From: Chthonomonas sp. | GTDB lineage: Bacteria; Armatimonadota; Fimbriimonadia; Fimbriimonadales; Fimbriimonadaceae | DNA length: 64,000 nt | Reading direction: 5' to 3' | Assembly: GCA_016788425.1 (NCBI GenBank) | Contig: JAEURQ010000002.1 | Coordinates: 434,001 to 498,000, forward strand | Part shown: in pieces, positions 8,896 through 18,702 of the stretch | Position numbering within the stretch: position 1 is the first letter of the stretch | Layout: every line of letters starts with the position of its first letter | Notes under the pieces: model-generated | What the model was told of the DNA's origin: nothing | The model's input: the letters and a program-made list of their open reading frames with translations, nothing else | Databases searched by the model: none | Position numbers and translations under genes: made by a program

Positions 8896-10707
8896 TTGGC
8901 TGCTGAACCGACTTCGCGACCGATCTCGGTAGCTTGCTTTGGAGGATTCTCGTTCCTAGTGGACGGGAATCCTGCATCGTTTCCGACGCAGCCGACGCGA
9001 AGTCTCCTCGCCTATTTGGTCAACCAAGGGCATCGTCGCCAGCCGCGGTTGTACGTCGCCGAGGCGGTTTGGCCTGAGGTCGAGGAAGAACGCGCGCTCA
9101 ATCGCCTGCGCACCGCTCTTGTGGCCGTGCGGAGCGCTGGCGAACCTTATGATCTAGTGGATGGCGATCGCTATGAGATCGGTCTTCACAGCGAACTCTT
9201 CCACTCCGACTTAAGCCTGGCGCAGCGCCTCTACCAACAGGCGCGGGTTACCCAAGAGCCAACGGTTGAGCTCAGGCTGCTCACGGAACTCAACACATTG
9301 ATCGAACCCGGCTTTCTGCCCGGCTGGCGCGACCCGTGGACCGACGGCATTCGTCTCCACTGGGCGAGCCGCGAAAAGGAAGTCAAGCTCAGAATCGCGC
9401 AGTTGGCCCTGAGCCTCCAAGATCACGCGGTGGCGCTGAGCATGGTGGACCACCTTTTGACGCTGGAGCCTGCTGACGAGGAAGGTTGGACTCTGTACTT
9501 CCGTCTCATGGTCGCCGAGGGTCGCGACGCTGAAGCATTGGACCGATTCCGTGTCGTGCGCAAGGCGTGGCTGGAGCAGAGCCACCTCGACTTCAGCGCC
9601 GAACTCATGAGCCTCGCGAAGCGCATTCGTGACAAGCAGATCGTACCGGAGAACGCGCTACCGGCCAAAATCTCGCAGGCCGAGCGCGACCTCGTCATTG
9701 ACGTCTTCGAAAAGCAATTGGATTCCGACCCGCGCGTCGTGCTCGAACTCTGCACCAGCCAAGCGTTTCGGTTTGAGGCCATGCATTCGCCCAACGATGC
9801 CCTGGGCCTGCTACGCCGTGTCATTGAACGGACCGCGCCGGGCGACAGCCTGCGCATTGAAGCGCAGAGCCTGGCCGCAAAACTGGCGACCATGGTGTGC
9901 GACTACGCGACGACGTTCGACTACTGCGAGGACATCATGGAGCACTCCAGCATTGAGTCCTCGCCCTATCGCCAAGCCTTGAACCAACTGGGATTTGGGA
10001 ACTTCGAACTACGCAACTGGGAACTCGCCGATAAGTACTTGCGGCAACATTACGAAGCCAACCTTGCTTACGGGAGTAAGTCGGAGCAGGCGATTAGTCA
10101 CCTGCAATTGGGCTCCATCGCCTGGCACCAGCTTCGCATGGACGAATGCGACTACCACTACGCAGAAGGCGAGCGCCTTCTCAATGAATCCGGAACCGAA
10201 ACCGATCAGCGATCTCTCACCGTGTTCTATGGCAACACGATGTACGTGGCCACCATTCGCGGCGACTGGAAACGCGCGAAGGAATACGCCGATCTTTCGC
10301 TCCGGCGGGCGCAGATTGAGCGCGCAATTATGGTCGTCAACTCCGTAAAAGCCGTGCGCGCCATGCTCTATGCGATGGATGGCGAACGGGCCAAGGCGCG
10401 CCAAATGGCCTCCGAGGGTTTCGCCGGAACCTTCCGCAACCGGATTTTCCGCATGCACCAAGTGAGCGCCGACTACATGGGGGCGACGCTCGGGCTGCTT
10501 GATATGCACGCCGAGGGTAACGCGGTGCTGGACGCCTACACGCGCTTCCGCGAGCACGATCAGCATGAGCATTCGCCCGCCGAGAAGGTGTTCCTGGAAG
10601 TGGCGCGAGGCGCGTGCGGCAACACCGACCGATTTGCCGAGTGGGCGGATGAGGCGCGACCCTCGCGGCTGGTCAGTAACGTGTGCCACCACCTGGATAC
10701 CGCGTAG
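8896..10707 (+). CDS. SARP-like regulator with BTAD/TPR domains
   Basis: Probable DNA-binding transcription regulator. Residues 1-95 fit an OmpR-like winged helix (VACFGGFSFLVDG, QPTRSLLAYLV, RQPRLYVAEAVWP, NRLRTALVAVR), about 100-245 a bacterial transcriptional activator domain, and the remainder about eight TPR-like helical pairs. No ATPase domain is seen, so it is not a LuxR/MalT-type STAND protein. The TTG start is set by AAGGAG, which overlaps the stop of the preceding gene at 8886-8891. The link to a dockerin-tailed secreted protein suggests control of surface or polysaccharide-related genes; this is inference. Confidence 0.8.
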   Translation: MAAEPTSRPISVACFGGFSFLVDGNPASFPTQPTRSLLAYLVNQGHRRQPRLYVAEAVWPEVEEERALNRLRTALVAVRSAGEPYDLVDGDRYEIGLHSELFHSDLSLAQRLYQQARVTQEPTVELRLLTELNTLIEPGFLPGWRDPWTDGIRLHWASREKEVKLRIAQLALSLQDHAVALSMVDHLLTLEPADEEGWTLYFRLMVAEGRDAEALDRFRVVRKAWLEQSHLDFSAELMSLAKRIRDKQIVPENALPAKISQAERDLVIDVFEKQLDSDPRVVLELCTSQAFRFEAMHSPNDALGLLRRVIERTAPGDSLRIEAQSLAAKLATMVCDYATTFDYCEDIMEHSSIESSPYRQALNQLGFGNFELRNWELADKYLRQHYEANLAYGSKSEQAISHLQLGSIAWHQLRMDECDYHYAEGERLLNESGTETDQRSLTVFYGNTMYVATIRGDWKRAKEYADLSLRRAQIERAIMVVNSVKAVRAMLYAMDGERAKARQMASEGFAGTFRNRIFRMHQVSADYMGATLGLLDMHAEGNAVLDAYTRFREHDQHEHSPAEKVFLEVARGACGNTDRFAEWADEARPSRLVSNVCHHLDTA

Positions 10708-10731
10708 GCGGGCGGGTACACTCCCAGACCG

Positions 10732-11823
10732 ATGCTCCGCGCCGGTAATGTCGGTCTCCCTAACGTCGGAAAGTCCACCCTCTTCAATGCGGTGGTCGCC
10801 AACGCCCAGGCTCAGGCCGCGAACTTTCCTTTTTGCACCATTGAACCCAACGTGGGGATGGTCAACGTGCCCGACGACCGTCTGGACGTTCTCGCCAAGA
10901 TTTCCGGTTCGGAGCAGATTCTGCCCGCCCGCGTGGAATTCGTGGATATCGCCGGCTTGGTCAAGGGCGCGAGCAACGGCGAAGGGCTGGGCAACCAGTT
11001 TCTGGCCAACATCCGCGAAGTGGACGCCATTGTCCACGTGGTCCGCTGCTTTGATAACGACGATATTCTGCACGTAATGAACTCGGTGGACCCGGCTCGG
11101 GACATTGAGATCATCAACTACGAACTCATTCTTGCTGACATGGCGCAGGTGGAGCGCCGTATTGAGCGCGCCCGCAAGGACGCCCGCCAAAAGAAAGAAG
11201 CGCAGATTGAAGTGGACGCGCTGGAAAAGGTGCTTCCGTTACTGGAAGCGGGGAATCCCGCGCGCGGTGCCGACCTTTCCGAGGATGAGCGCGCGGTGAT
11301 CAAGCACCTCGGGCTGCTTTCGCTCAAGCCGATCATCTACGCCGCCAACGTCAGCGAAGCCGATCTCGCGACCGGAAACAAGTACGTCGAGCAAGTGAAG
11401 GCGATCGCCGCCGCCGAAGGCGCGAAGGTCATTGTGATCAGCGCCCAGGTCGAAGCCGAACTCACCGAGTTGCCGGAAGAAGATCGCCAAGAGTTCTTGG
11501 AAAGTCTCGGCGTCAAGGAAGGCGGCCTGCAAAGCCTCATCCGAACGACGTACGATCTGCTGGGCTTGCAAACCTACTTCACAACCGGACCCAAGGAAAC
11601 CCGCGCCTGGACGATTACCAAGGGCATGACCGCCCCCCAAGCCGCCGGCGTGATTCACAGCGACTTCGAGCGCGGATTTATTCGTGCGGAAACCGTCGCC
11701 TACAAGGATCTCGCCGAGTATGGCTCGATGGGCGCCGCGAAGGAGAAGGGCTTAGTCCGGAGCGAAGGCAAGGAATACGTCGTCAACGAGGGCGACGTGA
11801 TGCTGTTCCGGTTTAACGTTTAG
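10732..11823 (+). CDS. ychF: Ribosome-associated GTPase/ATPase YchF
   Basis: Obg-related P-loop protein of the YchF/OLA1 family, which prefers ATP and binds ribosomes. [12 protein letters not shown] (P-loop) opens the protein, and [10 protein letters not shown] is the G3 region. The G4 position has NVSE in place of NKxD, the change that explains the ATP preference of this family. A coiled coil follows at about 125-170 and a TGS domain closes the protein ([22 protein letters not shown]). The 363 residues are full length. Its stop overlaps the stop of the convergent PDZ-hydrolase by 4 nt. Confidence 0.96.
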   Translation: MLRAGNVGLPNVGKSTLFNAVVANAQAQAANFPFCTIEPNVGMVNVPDDRLDVLAKISGSEQILPARVEFVDIAGLVKGASNGEGLGNQFLANIREVDAIVHVVRCFDNDDILHVMNSVDPARDIEIINYELILADMAQVERRIERARKDARQKKEAQIEVDALEKVLPLLEAGNPARGADLSEDERAVIKHLGLLSLKPIIYAANVSEADLATGNKYVEQVKAIAAAEGAKVIVISAQVEAELTELPEEDRQEFLESLGVKEGGLQSLIRTTYDLLGLQTYFTTGPKETRAWTITKGMTAPQAAGVIHSDFERGFIRAETVAYKDLAEYGSMGAAKEKGLVRSEGKEYVVNEGDVMLFRFNV

Positions 11824-13109
11824 TCGCCGAGCTGCTTCTTGATCCACTCGTCCATCACTTCGATAACGCGATTGTTGAACGCCTGCCCTTGCACGCGAAA
11901 CGCGTTCTCGTAGCTACTGGCTTGCGTGAAGCCGTGGAAGCTGTTCGGAATGCGGGCGTAGGTGGCTGAGCCTGGATTCTGTGCGTTCAACTGATCGCGA
12001 ATCATCAAGTGATCCGCTTCCGTGCTCACAAAGTCGTACTCGCCCCAAAGCACCAGCGTATTGCACTTTACCTTGGTCCAAAGTTCGGGCAAGTTGAGCT
12101 TCGCTAACTGTCGCCAGAACTCGAGTGTTCGGCCCATCATCTTGGTGGGATCGGCGGCGAAGTAGCCGTCTATGCTTGCCTTGTACTCGGGGAATTTCTC
12201 GGCAACCTGCGCCGGCGACCACCCGTGCAGGAGCACCAGAGGCTGAATCACGGCGTCGGCGCGCGCCTGCTGATCCACGTCGGTCGGGCTCGCTCCGGCC
12301 AACACATTTTGGCGGCGCACATTTTCCAGCCAGTACTCGGTCCAGGTTTTGTAAAGCGTGCTGCTCGGGATGAAACCATAAACGGGCTCCTGGCTCACCA
12401 CCCACGGCCCAAAGGTGCCGCCCATGCTATGCCCAAACAGGAACACGCGGTCGGGGTTGACGTACGGCTTCTTCTTCACATCGCGCAGCGCCTGAAGGTA
12501 CACATCGCCCTCGGTGTAAAAGTCGGTGTCAGGGTACGGCCCACCCTCGGCGTCGCCCATGCCCGGCTTCTCCACGCGGATGGTCACAAACTTCTGCTTG
12601 GCGAAGTGGGCCAGAAACTCGCGATACGGCCCGGTGGTGCCACTCAGTGGAAAGTCCATGCTGAACTGCCCCAAGCCCTGCATCATAAAGAACACCGGAT
12701 ACTTGCCCTCGGCTTTGGGCCGCGTGATGATCGTGCGGATCCGCTTGCCGTTGCTCATCACGTGGCCATAAATCACATCGTAGTCGGCCGAGACCTCGCG
12801 CGGCCGCTCCTTGAGCGTCATCGCGATCTTTAACGGCTTGCCGTCGCGCTGCACGGTGACGTCCACCTTCTGGCCGGTACGCATCTTGGTCAGTGCCGTC
12901 GTGACTTCGCCGGGTGCCTTCACGGCCTTCTTGTCGAACTCGACAATCACGTCCCCCGTCTTCAGCGCACCTTCCGCGGATCCGCCGGGGGCGGTGCCAG
13001 CCACGGCCAACGAGTTCGGCTGAAACTGGATGCCCAGCATCGGCTTGCGCGGGAGTTCGTCCGTTTGCAGCAGGCCAAGACCCAGCGAGAGAGCGGCGAT
13101 TGTGATCAT
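11820..13109 (-). CDS. Exported PDZ-domain alpha/beta hydrolase
   Basis: Probable secreted or membrane-anchored serine hydrolase of unknown substrate. From the ATG at 13109 the product has an N-terminal hydrophobic segment, a PDZ domain at about 25-100 ([21 protein letters not shown]), and an alpha/beta-hydrolase domain. That domain carries the nucleophile elbow GHSMGG, an acid in [12 protein letters not shown] and a late His in NSFHGF. A longer start at 13172 would overlap the divergent DinB start codon. Fusion of PDZ to this hydrolase type is uncommon. Its stop overlaps that of ychF by 4 nt. Confidence 0.8.
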   Translation of the reverse strand: MITIAALSLGLGLLQTDELPRKPMLGIQFQPNSLAVAGTAPGGSAEGALKTGDVIVEFDKKAVKAPGEVTTALTKMRTGQKVDVTVQRDGKPLKIAMTLKERPREVSADYDVIYGHVMSNGKRIRTIITRPKAEGKYPVFFMMQGLGQFSMDFPLSGTTGPYREFLAHFAKQKFVTIRVEKPGMGDAEGGPYPDTDFYTEGDVYLQALRDVKKKPYVNPDRVFLFGHSMGGTFGPWVVSQEPVYGFIPSSTLYKTWTEYWLENVRRQNVLAGASPTDVDQQARADAVIQPLVLLHGWSPAQVAEKFPEYKASIDGYFAADPTKMMGRTLEFWRQLAKLNLPELWTKVKCNTLVLWGEYDFVSTEADHLMIRDQLNAQNPGSATYARIPNSFHGFTQASSYENAFRVQGQAFNNRVIEVMDEWIKKQLGD

Positions 13110-13170
13110 CGCCCATAGTACGCGCGGCGTGGCAAGCCCCGGTTCCGCAAAATAAATCCATACTAGTCGC

Positions 13171-13674
13171 ATGAACCCCGATCCGCTGAAGTCCGCGCTT
13201 GCCGGCCAGTTTCGCGCCCAACTCAAGATGATGCGTCAGTGCATCGAGCTCTGCCCGGACGAGCTGTGGGCGAGCGGCCAACATCCGCGCGCCCTGTGGC
13301 GCATCGTCTACCACGCGCTGTTTTACACCCAGTACTACTTGATGCCGCACCACGAGGCGAACACGCCATGGGAAAAGCACCAAAACCAAGCCGTGGTGCT
13401 GTGGGACGACGACGAGGAAGGCATGCCGCCGGTGGAGACCACCTATTCCCGCGAAGACATCATCGGCTACTTGGATCAGATTGACGGTCAAGTTGTGAGT
13501 TGGCTCGATGCGCTGGACCTGACCTCGCCCGAGAGTGGCTTCCCCTGGTACAAGATTCCGAAACTCGATCACGTGCTGGTGAACTTGCGGCACCTTGGCA
13601 TTCACCTTGGCCAAGTACAGCAAGTGCTGTTTGAGAACGGCCACGATCCGGACTGGACCAGCGTGGTGCGCTAG
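13171..13674 (+). CDS. DinB/YfiT-like four-helix metalloprotein
   Basis: Member of the DinB superfamily of four-helix bundles that usually bind a metal through three His; some are thiol-dependent transferases. The 167 residues show His in LWRIVYHALFYTQYY (about 46) and the HLGIHLGQV pair near residue 150, the usual metal site spacing. No catalytic assignment is possible. The ATG lies 61 nt from the divergent hydrolase start, and its end overlaps the next, convergent gene by 4 nt. A second DinB protein is encoded at 62.7 kb. Confidence 0.82.
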   Translation: MNPDPLKSALAGQFRAQLKMMRQCIELCPDELWASGQHPRALWRIVYHALFYTQYYLMPHHEANTPWEKHQNQAVVLWDDDEEGMPPVETTYSREDIIGYLDQIDGQVVSWLDALDLTSPESGFPWYKIPKLDHVLVNLRHLGIHLGQVQQVLFENGHDPDWTSVVR

Positions 13675-14135
13675 GAAACCAAACTATCGAGCAGGTCGTG
13701 CAGCGGCGATGCATCGTGGTCAATCAGCAACTGCTGGATCGGGTCGTCTTGCCGAATCCAGCGAAGCAGCTGGTGCGGCACCAGTGACAAATCCACAGTG
13801 AGCTCGCGCGGCCACGAATCGTCCAGGCACAGCGGCGTCAGGTCGAATTGCGGCACTGCGCTACTCGGCGCGGGGCGAAAATCCTCGCCGGCGCAGCGAA
13901 GCACCAATATCGCCTCGGCCAGCGCCACGTCAATCTCGCCAAAAAACTGCTGGTGAGTCGAGCCGTTGCCTTCGAACGCGGCGATGGCGAGGCTGCGAAT
14001 CAGCGCCTCGCGCTCGGGTTCCTCGTCCCAAAATGAGACGGTAAGCGGACGCTCACCAAAGTAGGTGGCCAATGCGCCCACGACCTGCGGGCCGACCACC
14101 ATATCGCCCGCGCAAAGAACGACGACGTGGTTCAT
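13671..14135 (-). CDS. Hypothetical protein, Rossmann-like N-terminus
   Basis: Family not recognised. The 154 residues begin with a hydrophobic strand and a glycine-containing turn (HVVVLCAGDMVVGPQVV), then alternate strands and helices, as in a nucleotide-binding fold. The acidic C-terminal half has no evident catalytic motif. It follows the small secreted-protein gene by 7 nt and is the last gene of the amidase-accDA run; its stop overlaps the convergent DinB gene by 4 nt. Confidence 0.6.
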   Translation of the reverse strand: MNHVVVLCAGDMVVGPQVVGALATYFGERPLTVSFWDEEPEREALIRSLAIAAFEGNGSTHQQFFGEIDVALAEAILVLRCAGEDFRPAPSSAVPQFDLTPLCLDDSWPRELTVDLSLVPHQLLRWIRQDDPIQQLLIDHDASPLHDLLDSLVS

Positions 14136-14142
14136 GGGATGC

Positions 14143-14607
14143 TTACACCCGGGCCGAGGCGCCCATGCGGATCACCGCATCAACATCCTTTTGCGTGATG
14201 GGCTTGGTGAAAATCGCGTTGACGTTCACCGCCCGCGCGCCCGATCGACCGATGAGCGTGACGGTCGTAATCGCGTCGGTCTTGATCCAATAAGCGTAGT
14301 ACCGCCACGTGGGGGTGTTGCCCTTGCGGAAAGGAATCTGCTTCTTCTTGATGCGGGTGTAAATCTCGTTGGGCACGATGATGTACTTTTTGGGCGCATT
14401 TTTGATGAACCCCACCACGGTCATCGTCCCTTTCGGCGAGAAGTAATCACCCTTCTTGGCGCGGTCGGCGTTGGCCGCCGGTCGCCACGGGTTCTCCATT
14501 TTCAGCTTGACCCGCGCCGCGCCCTTGACCCGGGGAAGTTGGGCGACCAACTGCGCGTGCACAAGTGTGCCGCACAGCGCGGCGAGGACTATAATGCTCT
14601 TCTTCAT
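14143..14607 (-). CDS. Small secreted protein, function unknown
   Basis: A signal peptide (MKKSIIVLAALCGTLVHAQ) is followed by about 135 residues rich in Lys, aromatic residues and predicted beta strands. I do not recognise a family. Its ATG overlaps the accA stop as ATGA, so it is translationally coupled to accA although an exported protein has no clear link to carboxylase function. Confidence 0.65.
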   Translation of the reverse strand: MKKSIIVLAALCGTLVHAQLVAQLPRVKGAARVKLKMENPWRPAANADRAKKGDYFSPKGTMTVVGFIKNAPKKYIIVPNEIYTRIKKKQIPFRKGNTPTWRYYAYWIKTDAITTVTLIGRSGARAVNVNAIFTKPITQKDVDAVIRMGASARV

Positions 14608-15590
14608 TGGCCTGAGAATCGCCCCATCTTTCGAAACTTCTCGTAGCGATCCTTCTTCAGTTGATCGCGCGAAAGGCCAGAAAGTTCATCGAGGTGGCCA
14701 AGAATGCGCGTCTTGACGTCGTCCATGACTGAGGCTTGGTTGCGGTGGAACCCACCCAAGCCCTCGGGGACAATCTCGTCCACGAGTTTCAGTTCCAGCG
14801 CGTTCTGCGCGGTCAGGTTAAGGGCCGCGGCGGCCTCAGGACCCATCTCGGGCCGTCGCCACAAAATGGCGGCGCAACCCTCGGGCGGAATGACGCTGTA
14901 CACCGCGTGCTCCAGCATCATGATGCGGTTGGCGACGGCAATGCCGATGGCCCCGCCGCTTCCGCCTTCGCCAATCACGGCGCTCACGATCGGCACCTCG
15001 ACCTCGAACATCTTCTGAATCGCCGCGGCGATCGCCTCGCTAATCCCGCGCGACTCGCTCTCGACGCCGGGGTCGGCGGCGGGAGTGTCCACAAAGGTGA
15101 CGATCGGCAAACCGAAGCGGTCGGCCATGTCCATCAAGCGAATTGCCTTGCGGTAACCCTCTGGCTTGCTCATCGCGAAGTTGCGCATTTGGCGCTCCTG
15201 AATGTTGCGACCCTTTTGGTGGCCAATCACCATCACCGCGCGGCCATCAATACGGGCCGGTCCGCCAATAATCGCGTTGTCCACGCCAAAGCGGCGATCG
15301 CCTTGGAGCTCAATAAAGTTGGTGCAGACCGCGTTAATGAGGTCGAGCGTGTAAGGCCGTCGCTCGCAGCGAGCGATGAGCACCTTCTCCCACGGATCGG
15401 GGCTCTCATACAGGCGCTTTATCGCGCCCTGCAGGGTCTTTTCGTAGGTGGAAATCTTGTTTTCCAACTCCGCGCGGCGATCGGCGTTGGTCGAAGGAAG
15501 AAGTTCCTTCAGTTGGCGGACCGCATCCTCGAGGTCGAGGACATTTTTCTCCCACTGCTTCCACGTGGTCGGTCGCATTTTCTCGGCCAT
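14604..15590 (-). CDS. accA: Acetyl-CoA carboxyltransferase subunit alpha
   Basis: Alpha half of the carboxyltransferase that moves CO2 from carboxybiotin to acetyl-CoA for fatty acid synthesis. The 328 residues show the helical N-terminus with the Glu/Lys coiled segment and the crotonase-like core (MVIGHQKGRN, FVDTPAADPG, IGEGGSGGAIGIAVAN, EGCAAILWR). The ATG at 15590 overlaps the accD stop as TGATG. A longer in-frame extension exists but lies inside accD, so it is not used. The biotin carrier gene accB starts at 63.6 kb, far away. Confidence 0.96.
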   Translation of the reverse strand: MAEKMRPTTWKQWEKNVLDLEDAVRQLKELLPSTNADRRAELENKISTYEKTLQGAIKRLYESPDPWEKVLIARCERRPYTLDLINAVCTNFIELQGDRRFGVDNAIIGGPARIDGRAVMVIGHQKGRNIQERQMRNFAMSKPEGYRKAIRLMDMADRFGLPIVTFVDTPAADPGVESESRGISEAIAAAIQKMFEVEVPIVSAVIGEGGSGGAIGIAVANRIMMLEHAVYSVIPPEGCAAILWRRPEMGPEAAAALNLTAQNALELKLVDEIVPEGLGGFHRNQASVMDDVKTRILGHLDELSGLSRDQLKKDRYEKFRKMGRFSGQ

Positions 15591-16405
15591 CAGCGCACGC
15601 CTCCCGCCAGCATCGCGGCCAGCGAGCCAAGTGTGTCGCGCAGTTCGCGGCGGTGGACAACGCGGTCCACCATGCCCTTTTGGAGGCAGAATTCGGCGGA
15701 TTGGAAGTTGTCGGGCGCTTTCACGACTTGGGCCTGTTTGCTTACGCGGGCTCCGGCAAACCCGACCAGTGCTTTGGGCTCGCAGAGAATCACGTCGGCG
15801 ATGCTTGCGTAACTCGCGAGGACGCCCGCCATGGTTGGATCGGTAAACACGGTGATGAACGGCGCGCCGGCTTGGCGACAGAGTTCGGCGGCGGCGGTTG
15901 TGCGCGCCATTTGCATCAGGCTCAGCAGGCCTTCCTGCATGCGGGCGCCGCCGCTGGTGCAAAAGATGACCGCGGGGATGCGATCTTTGGCGGCGCGCTC
16001 CAATGTGCGGGTGACCTTCTCGCCCGCAACCGAGCCCATCGAACCGCCCATAAACGCGAATTCCGACAGGGCGACATAGCAGGGCTGACCAACAATATCG
16101 GCCTTACCGGCGATCATGCCGTCGTTGCGGCCAGTCTTGGCGATCGCTTGCTCCAGCTTTTCGGCGTAATCGGGAAACGTCAGCGTGTCGATGCTGGTCA
16201 GATTCGCGTCAAGCTCCTCAAAGGTGCCTTCGTCAAAGGTCGCTTCGATGCGCTGCTCGGCCGACATCCGATGGTGGTGGTCGCAAGCGGGGCAAACCAT
16301 CAGGTTTTGCTCAAACTCGCGTCGAAAGAGGGTTTTTTTGCAGTTGCTGCACTGCAAGAAGGCGTTGCTCGCCGGAGGATTTCCCGTGGTTTTTCCTGCC
16401 CGCAT
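15590..16405 (-). CDS. accD: Acetyl-CoA carboxyltransferase subunit beta
   Basis: Beta half of the carboxyltransferase. The 271-residue product has the N-terminal C4 zinc finger (CSNC and CPAC about 20 residues apart) and the crotonase fold (EFAFMGGSMGSVAGEK, CTSGGARMQEG, FTDPTMAGVLASY, GFAGARV). The ATG at 16405 is chosen because longer frames run into the preceding same-strand gene, which ends at 16429, and would add sequence not found in AccD. No strong Shine-Dalgarno is present. Confidence 0.95.
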   Translation of the reverse strand: MRAGKTTGNPPASNAFLQCSNCKKTLFRREFEQNLMVCPACDHHHRMSAEQRIEATFDEGTFEELDANLTSIDTLTFPDYAEKLEQAIAKTGRNDGMIAGKADIVGQPCYVALSEFAFMGGSMGSVAGEKVTRTLERAAKDRIPAVIFCTSGGARMQEGLLSLMQMARTTAAAELCRQAGAPFITVFTDPTMAGVLASYASIADVILCEPKALVGFAGARVSKQAQVVKAPDNFQSAEFCLQKGMVDRVVHRRELRDTLGSLAAMLAGGVR

Positions 16406-16428
16406 GGAACCGAGAGGATACCCGGAAG

Positions 16429-17229
16429 CTAGGGTACTTGGACGCGGCTCACCTCGCAAGGGCGCCCCTCGCTGGTGGTGTAAAGCCAGCGCGAGTCGCG
16501 CGAAAAGCAAATCGCTTCGCCTTGGCGTTCGGGCCGCAGATCGAGCCGAGAGCCCGTGGACTTCCACCAAGCGCGGTCCTTGTCGGGGACGGCAAAAAGA
16601 TAAGCCCCGAGGTAGCCCCGCACCACGACATGCTTGCCGTCGGGGGAAAACGATGCGCCCGTGGTCAGCTTCGACATCGGCACGATGGAACTGGTGGTGA
16701 TGGCACCGACCCGCCGAAGTTTGTTTTCGCCCGGCTTCGGCTTGTCGAGGGCATACACTCCGCTCGGGCCATTCACCTTTTCGACAATATAAAACGCGCC
16801 GGTTTTTGGATCAACGGCGAAGCTCTCCGCATCGCGTGGTCCGTCCGGATAGGTGAGTTCGTAGAGCGTCGGTTTGGCGACGTCACCCGAGCCGCGCGGC
16901 TCCGGAAAGGCAATGATTGTTACAGACTTGCGGCGGCGAGAATTGTCACCGATATCCGCCACGTACACGGTGGAGGAGCCGCCACGCCGCACAATCTCCA
17001 TGTCCTCCCAGTCGTGCGCCTTTGCGTCCACCATGACGCGCGCGGTGATCTCACCCTTCAGGTTGAACCGAAAGAGCCGCGCCTTATCGCCGCTATCGTT
17101 GTGAGTCCAAAATTCTTGCGGAGCGAACACGCTCGCGGCCACGCCGGAGCTTTCGGTGAGGTCTTTGTCGTCAACCCGGGCGATCAAAGCTGGCTCCGCA
17201 AGACTCAGCGCGATCAAAACCGAAACCAC
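16429..17229 (-). CDS. Secreted propeller-like protein
   Basis: Exported protein of about 266 residues with a short signal peptide and repeated four-strand blades: WTHNDSGDKARLFRFN, VYVADIGDNSRRRKSV, AESFAVDPKTGAFYIVEK, GASFSPDGKHVVVRGY and ICFSRDSRWLYTTSEG. The WTHNDSGD and DIGDN patterns are typical of exported six-bladed proteins without known function. The GTG start at 17229 overlaps the TAG of the amidase gene (TAGTG), so the two are coupled. accD follows after 23 nt. Confidence 0.7.
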   Translation of the reverse strand: MVSVLIALSLAEPALIARVDDKDLTESSGVAASVFAPQEFWTHNDSGDKARLFRFNLKGEITARVMVDAKAHDWEDMEIVRRGGSSTVYVADIGDNSRRRKSVTIIAFPEPRGSGDVAKPTLYELTYPDGPRDAESFAVDPKTGAFYIVEKVNGPSGVYALDKPKPGENKLRRVGAITTSSIVPMSKLTTGASFSPDGKHVVVRGYLGAYLFAVPDKDRAWWKSTGSRLDLRPERQGEAICFSRDSRWLYTTSEGRPCEVSRVQVP

Positions 17230-18548
17230 TAGAACGGCCCGACCACGCGCACCGCGTCGGCGATCGCGACCTGCGCGTCCGCGCCGCTGCGGGTTACTGG
17301 CGTCATGCGCACGTAGTCACGCCCCGGCATCAGGCGAACCCGCCCGATGAGGTTCCATTGGCCGCCATTGACCTGCTGATTGAAGGGTTTGGCGAGCGCG
17401 CCTTCGATGAGGTCGTCCACGTCATACACCACGGAAGCGCCGCGATTGGTGCCGGCTGGCCACCAGGCGTAGACGTCGTAGAACCCGTCCTGCACCACGC
17501 CCAGTTTCCAGGTCGCCTTGGCGCCGGTTTTGCGAGTGTAAGTGCTAAATCGGTAGTCCGAGCCGTATTTGCCGACGGCAGTTGTACCCGTACTCCAGGT
17601 GCCGGTCGTGGTGAAATCCGTGCTCGTGTTATCCACCGCCTTGTCGGTCTGGCCGACGGTGATGCCGAGCTTGATGACCGGGCCGAATCGGCCCACGCTC
17701 GTGCGGTTAAGTTGGAATTCCTCTTCGTAGTAGCCCTGCGTGCCCGGCGCGGTGATGTTAAAGCGAAACTCGCCGGTGGTGCCACCCGGGGTGGCTTGGA
17801 AAACCGACGACGGTCGCGTGGTGTTGATCCAGCTGTTGGCAAAAGTGGAGACGCGGCCCGCCGGATACGTGTCGAGGAAGACCGGGTCATTGCCGAGGCT
17901 CAGCCAATCGTCCACGCCGGTGTTGTTCATGCGCACCACGACGCTGCCGCTGACATTGGGGCTCAGGCTCACGGGGAAGGTGTGGGTGCCCGCCGTCGCA
18001 TTGATTTTGAGCAGCGGCATGTACTTGTTGTCGAAATCCCAATACGGCCCAGGGCAGGTGGTGGCGCGACCGGTTTCGCGGTGCCCGATGATGTAAGTTC
18101 GGGTGAGCGGAATGTTGTATTTCGCGGTGAGGTAGCGGGTCAAGCGGGCGCTCGCCCAGTAGAGATTGTCGGTGTACCAACTGGTGCTTGTGCTGGTCGC
18201 TTCGTGTTCAATCCCGACGGCTTGCTGGTTGTAGAACGTGACCCCGGCGTGCCAGGCGATGTCCTTTTCGCGGACCATCTGCGTGATCTGGCCGTCGCTG
18301 GAGCGCACCATGTAGTGCGCGCTCACGTTCGACGAAGGGTTCTGGAACCAACTGATGCTGCCCGAGTACGTGCCCTCCATGATATGGATGACCACGTGCG
18401 TGATCGGGTAGGTGCTGGGGCGGTTCGAGGTCGAGTAGTTGCCGCTGTAGGCGGGGTTCCAAAGGGCGGAGGCGTAGTCCGGTTGAGCCCAACCGACCAC
18501 TGCGGCGAGCGCCGCCGCGACCGTCCAACCACTTCGAAGAACGTGCAT
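17229..18548 (-). CDS. Secreted N-acetylmuramoyl-L-alanine amidase
   Basis: Peptidoglycan hydrolase cutting the muramic acid-alanine bond. A signal peptide (to about residue 21) is followed by an Amidase_2 domain at about 40-190 with zinc-ligand candidates in [15 protein letters not shown] and TTCPGPYWD and the IIGHRETG segment. A beta-sandwich occupies the middle. The C-terminal 130 residues ([20 protein letters not shown]) resemble the golvesin/Xly carbohydrate-binding-like domain, which may hold the enzyme on the wall. It is the first gene of a minus-strand run leading into accDA. Confidence 0.88.
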   Translation of the reverse strand: MHVLRSGWTVAAALAAVVGWAQPDYASALWNPAYSGNYSTSNRPSTYPITHVVIHIMEGTYSGSISWFQNPSSNVSAHYMVRSSDGQITQMVREKDIAWHAGVTFYNQQAVGIEHEATSTSTSWYTDNLYWASARLTRYLTAKYNIPLTRTYIIGHRETGRATTCPGPYWDFDNKYMPLLKINATAGTHTFPVSLSPNVSGSVVVRMNNTGVDDWLSLGNDPVFLDTYPAGRVSTFANSWINTTRPSSVFQATPGGTTGEFRFNITAPGTQGYYEEEFQLNRTSVGRFGPVIKLGITVGQTDKAVDNTSTDFTTTGTWSTGTTAVGKYGSDYRFSTYTRKTGAKATWKLGVVQDGFYDVYAWWPAGTNRGASVVYDVDDLIEGALAKPFNQQVNGGQWNLIGRVRLMPGRDYVRMTPVTRSGADAQVAIADAVRVVGPF

Positions 18549-18702
18549 ACCTTTCAGTATAGAGCAACTCTCCCCAAAAGCAAGTTCCCCTAGCGTTAAA
18601 TGTTGTCAGCAGGGTAATATGAAAGTTCGCACTTTTCGCCCGCAACAGCCGGTGACCTCACGCGCGTGGTCATCAGTCGGCGATGTCAGTGCTAGGGAAT
18701 TT

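Noticed and set aside
15591-15962. N-terminal extension of accA by about 124 residues
   Set aside because: The extension lies inside accD in another frame and has shadow composition; the ATG at 15590 forms a TGATG overlap with the accD stop.
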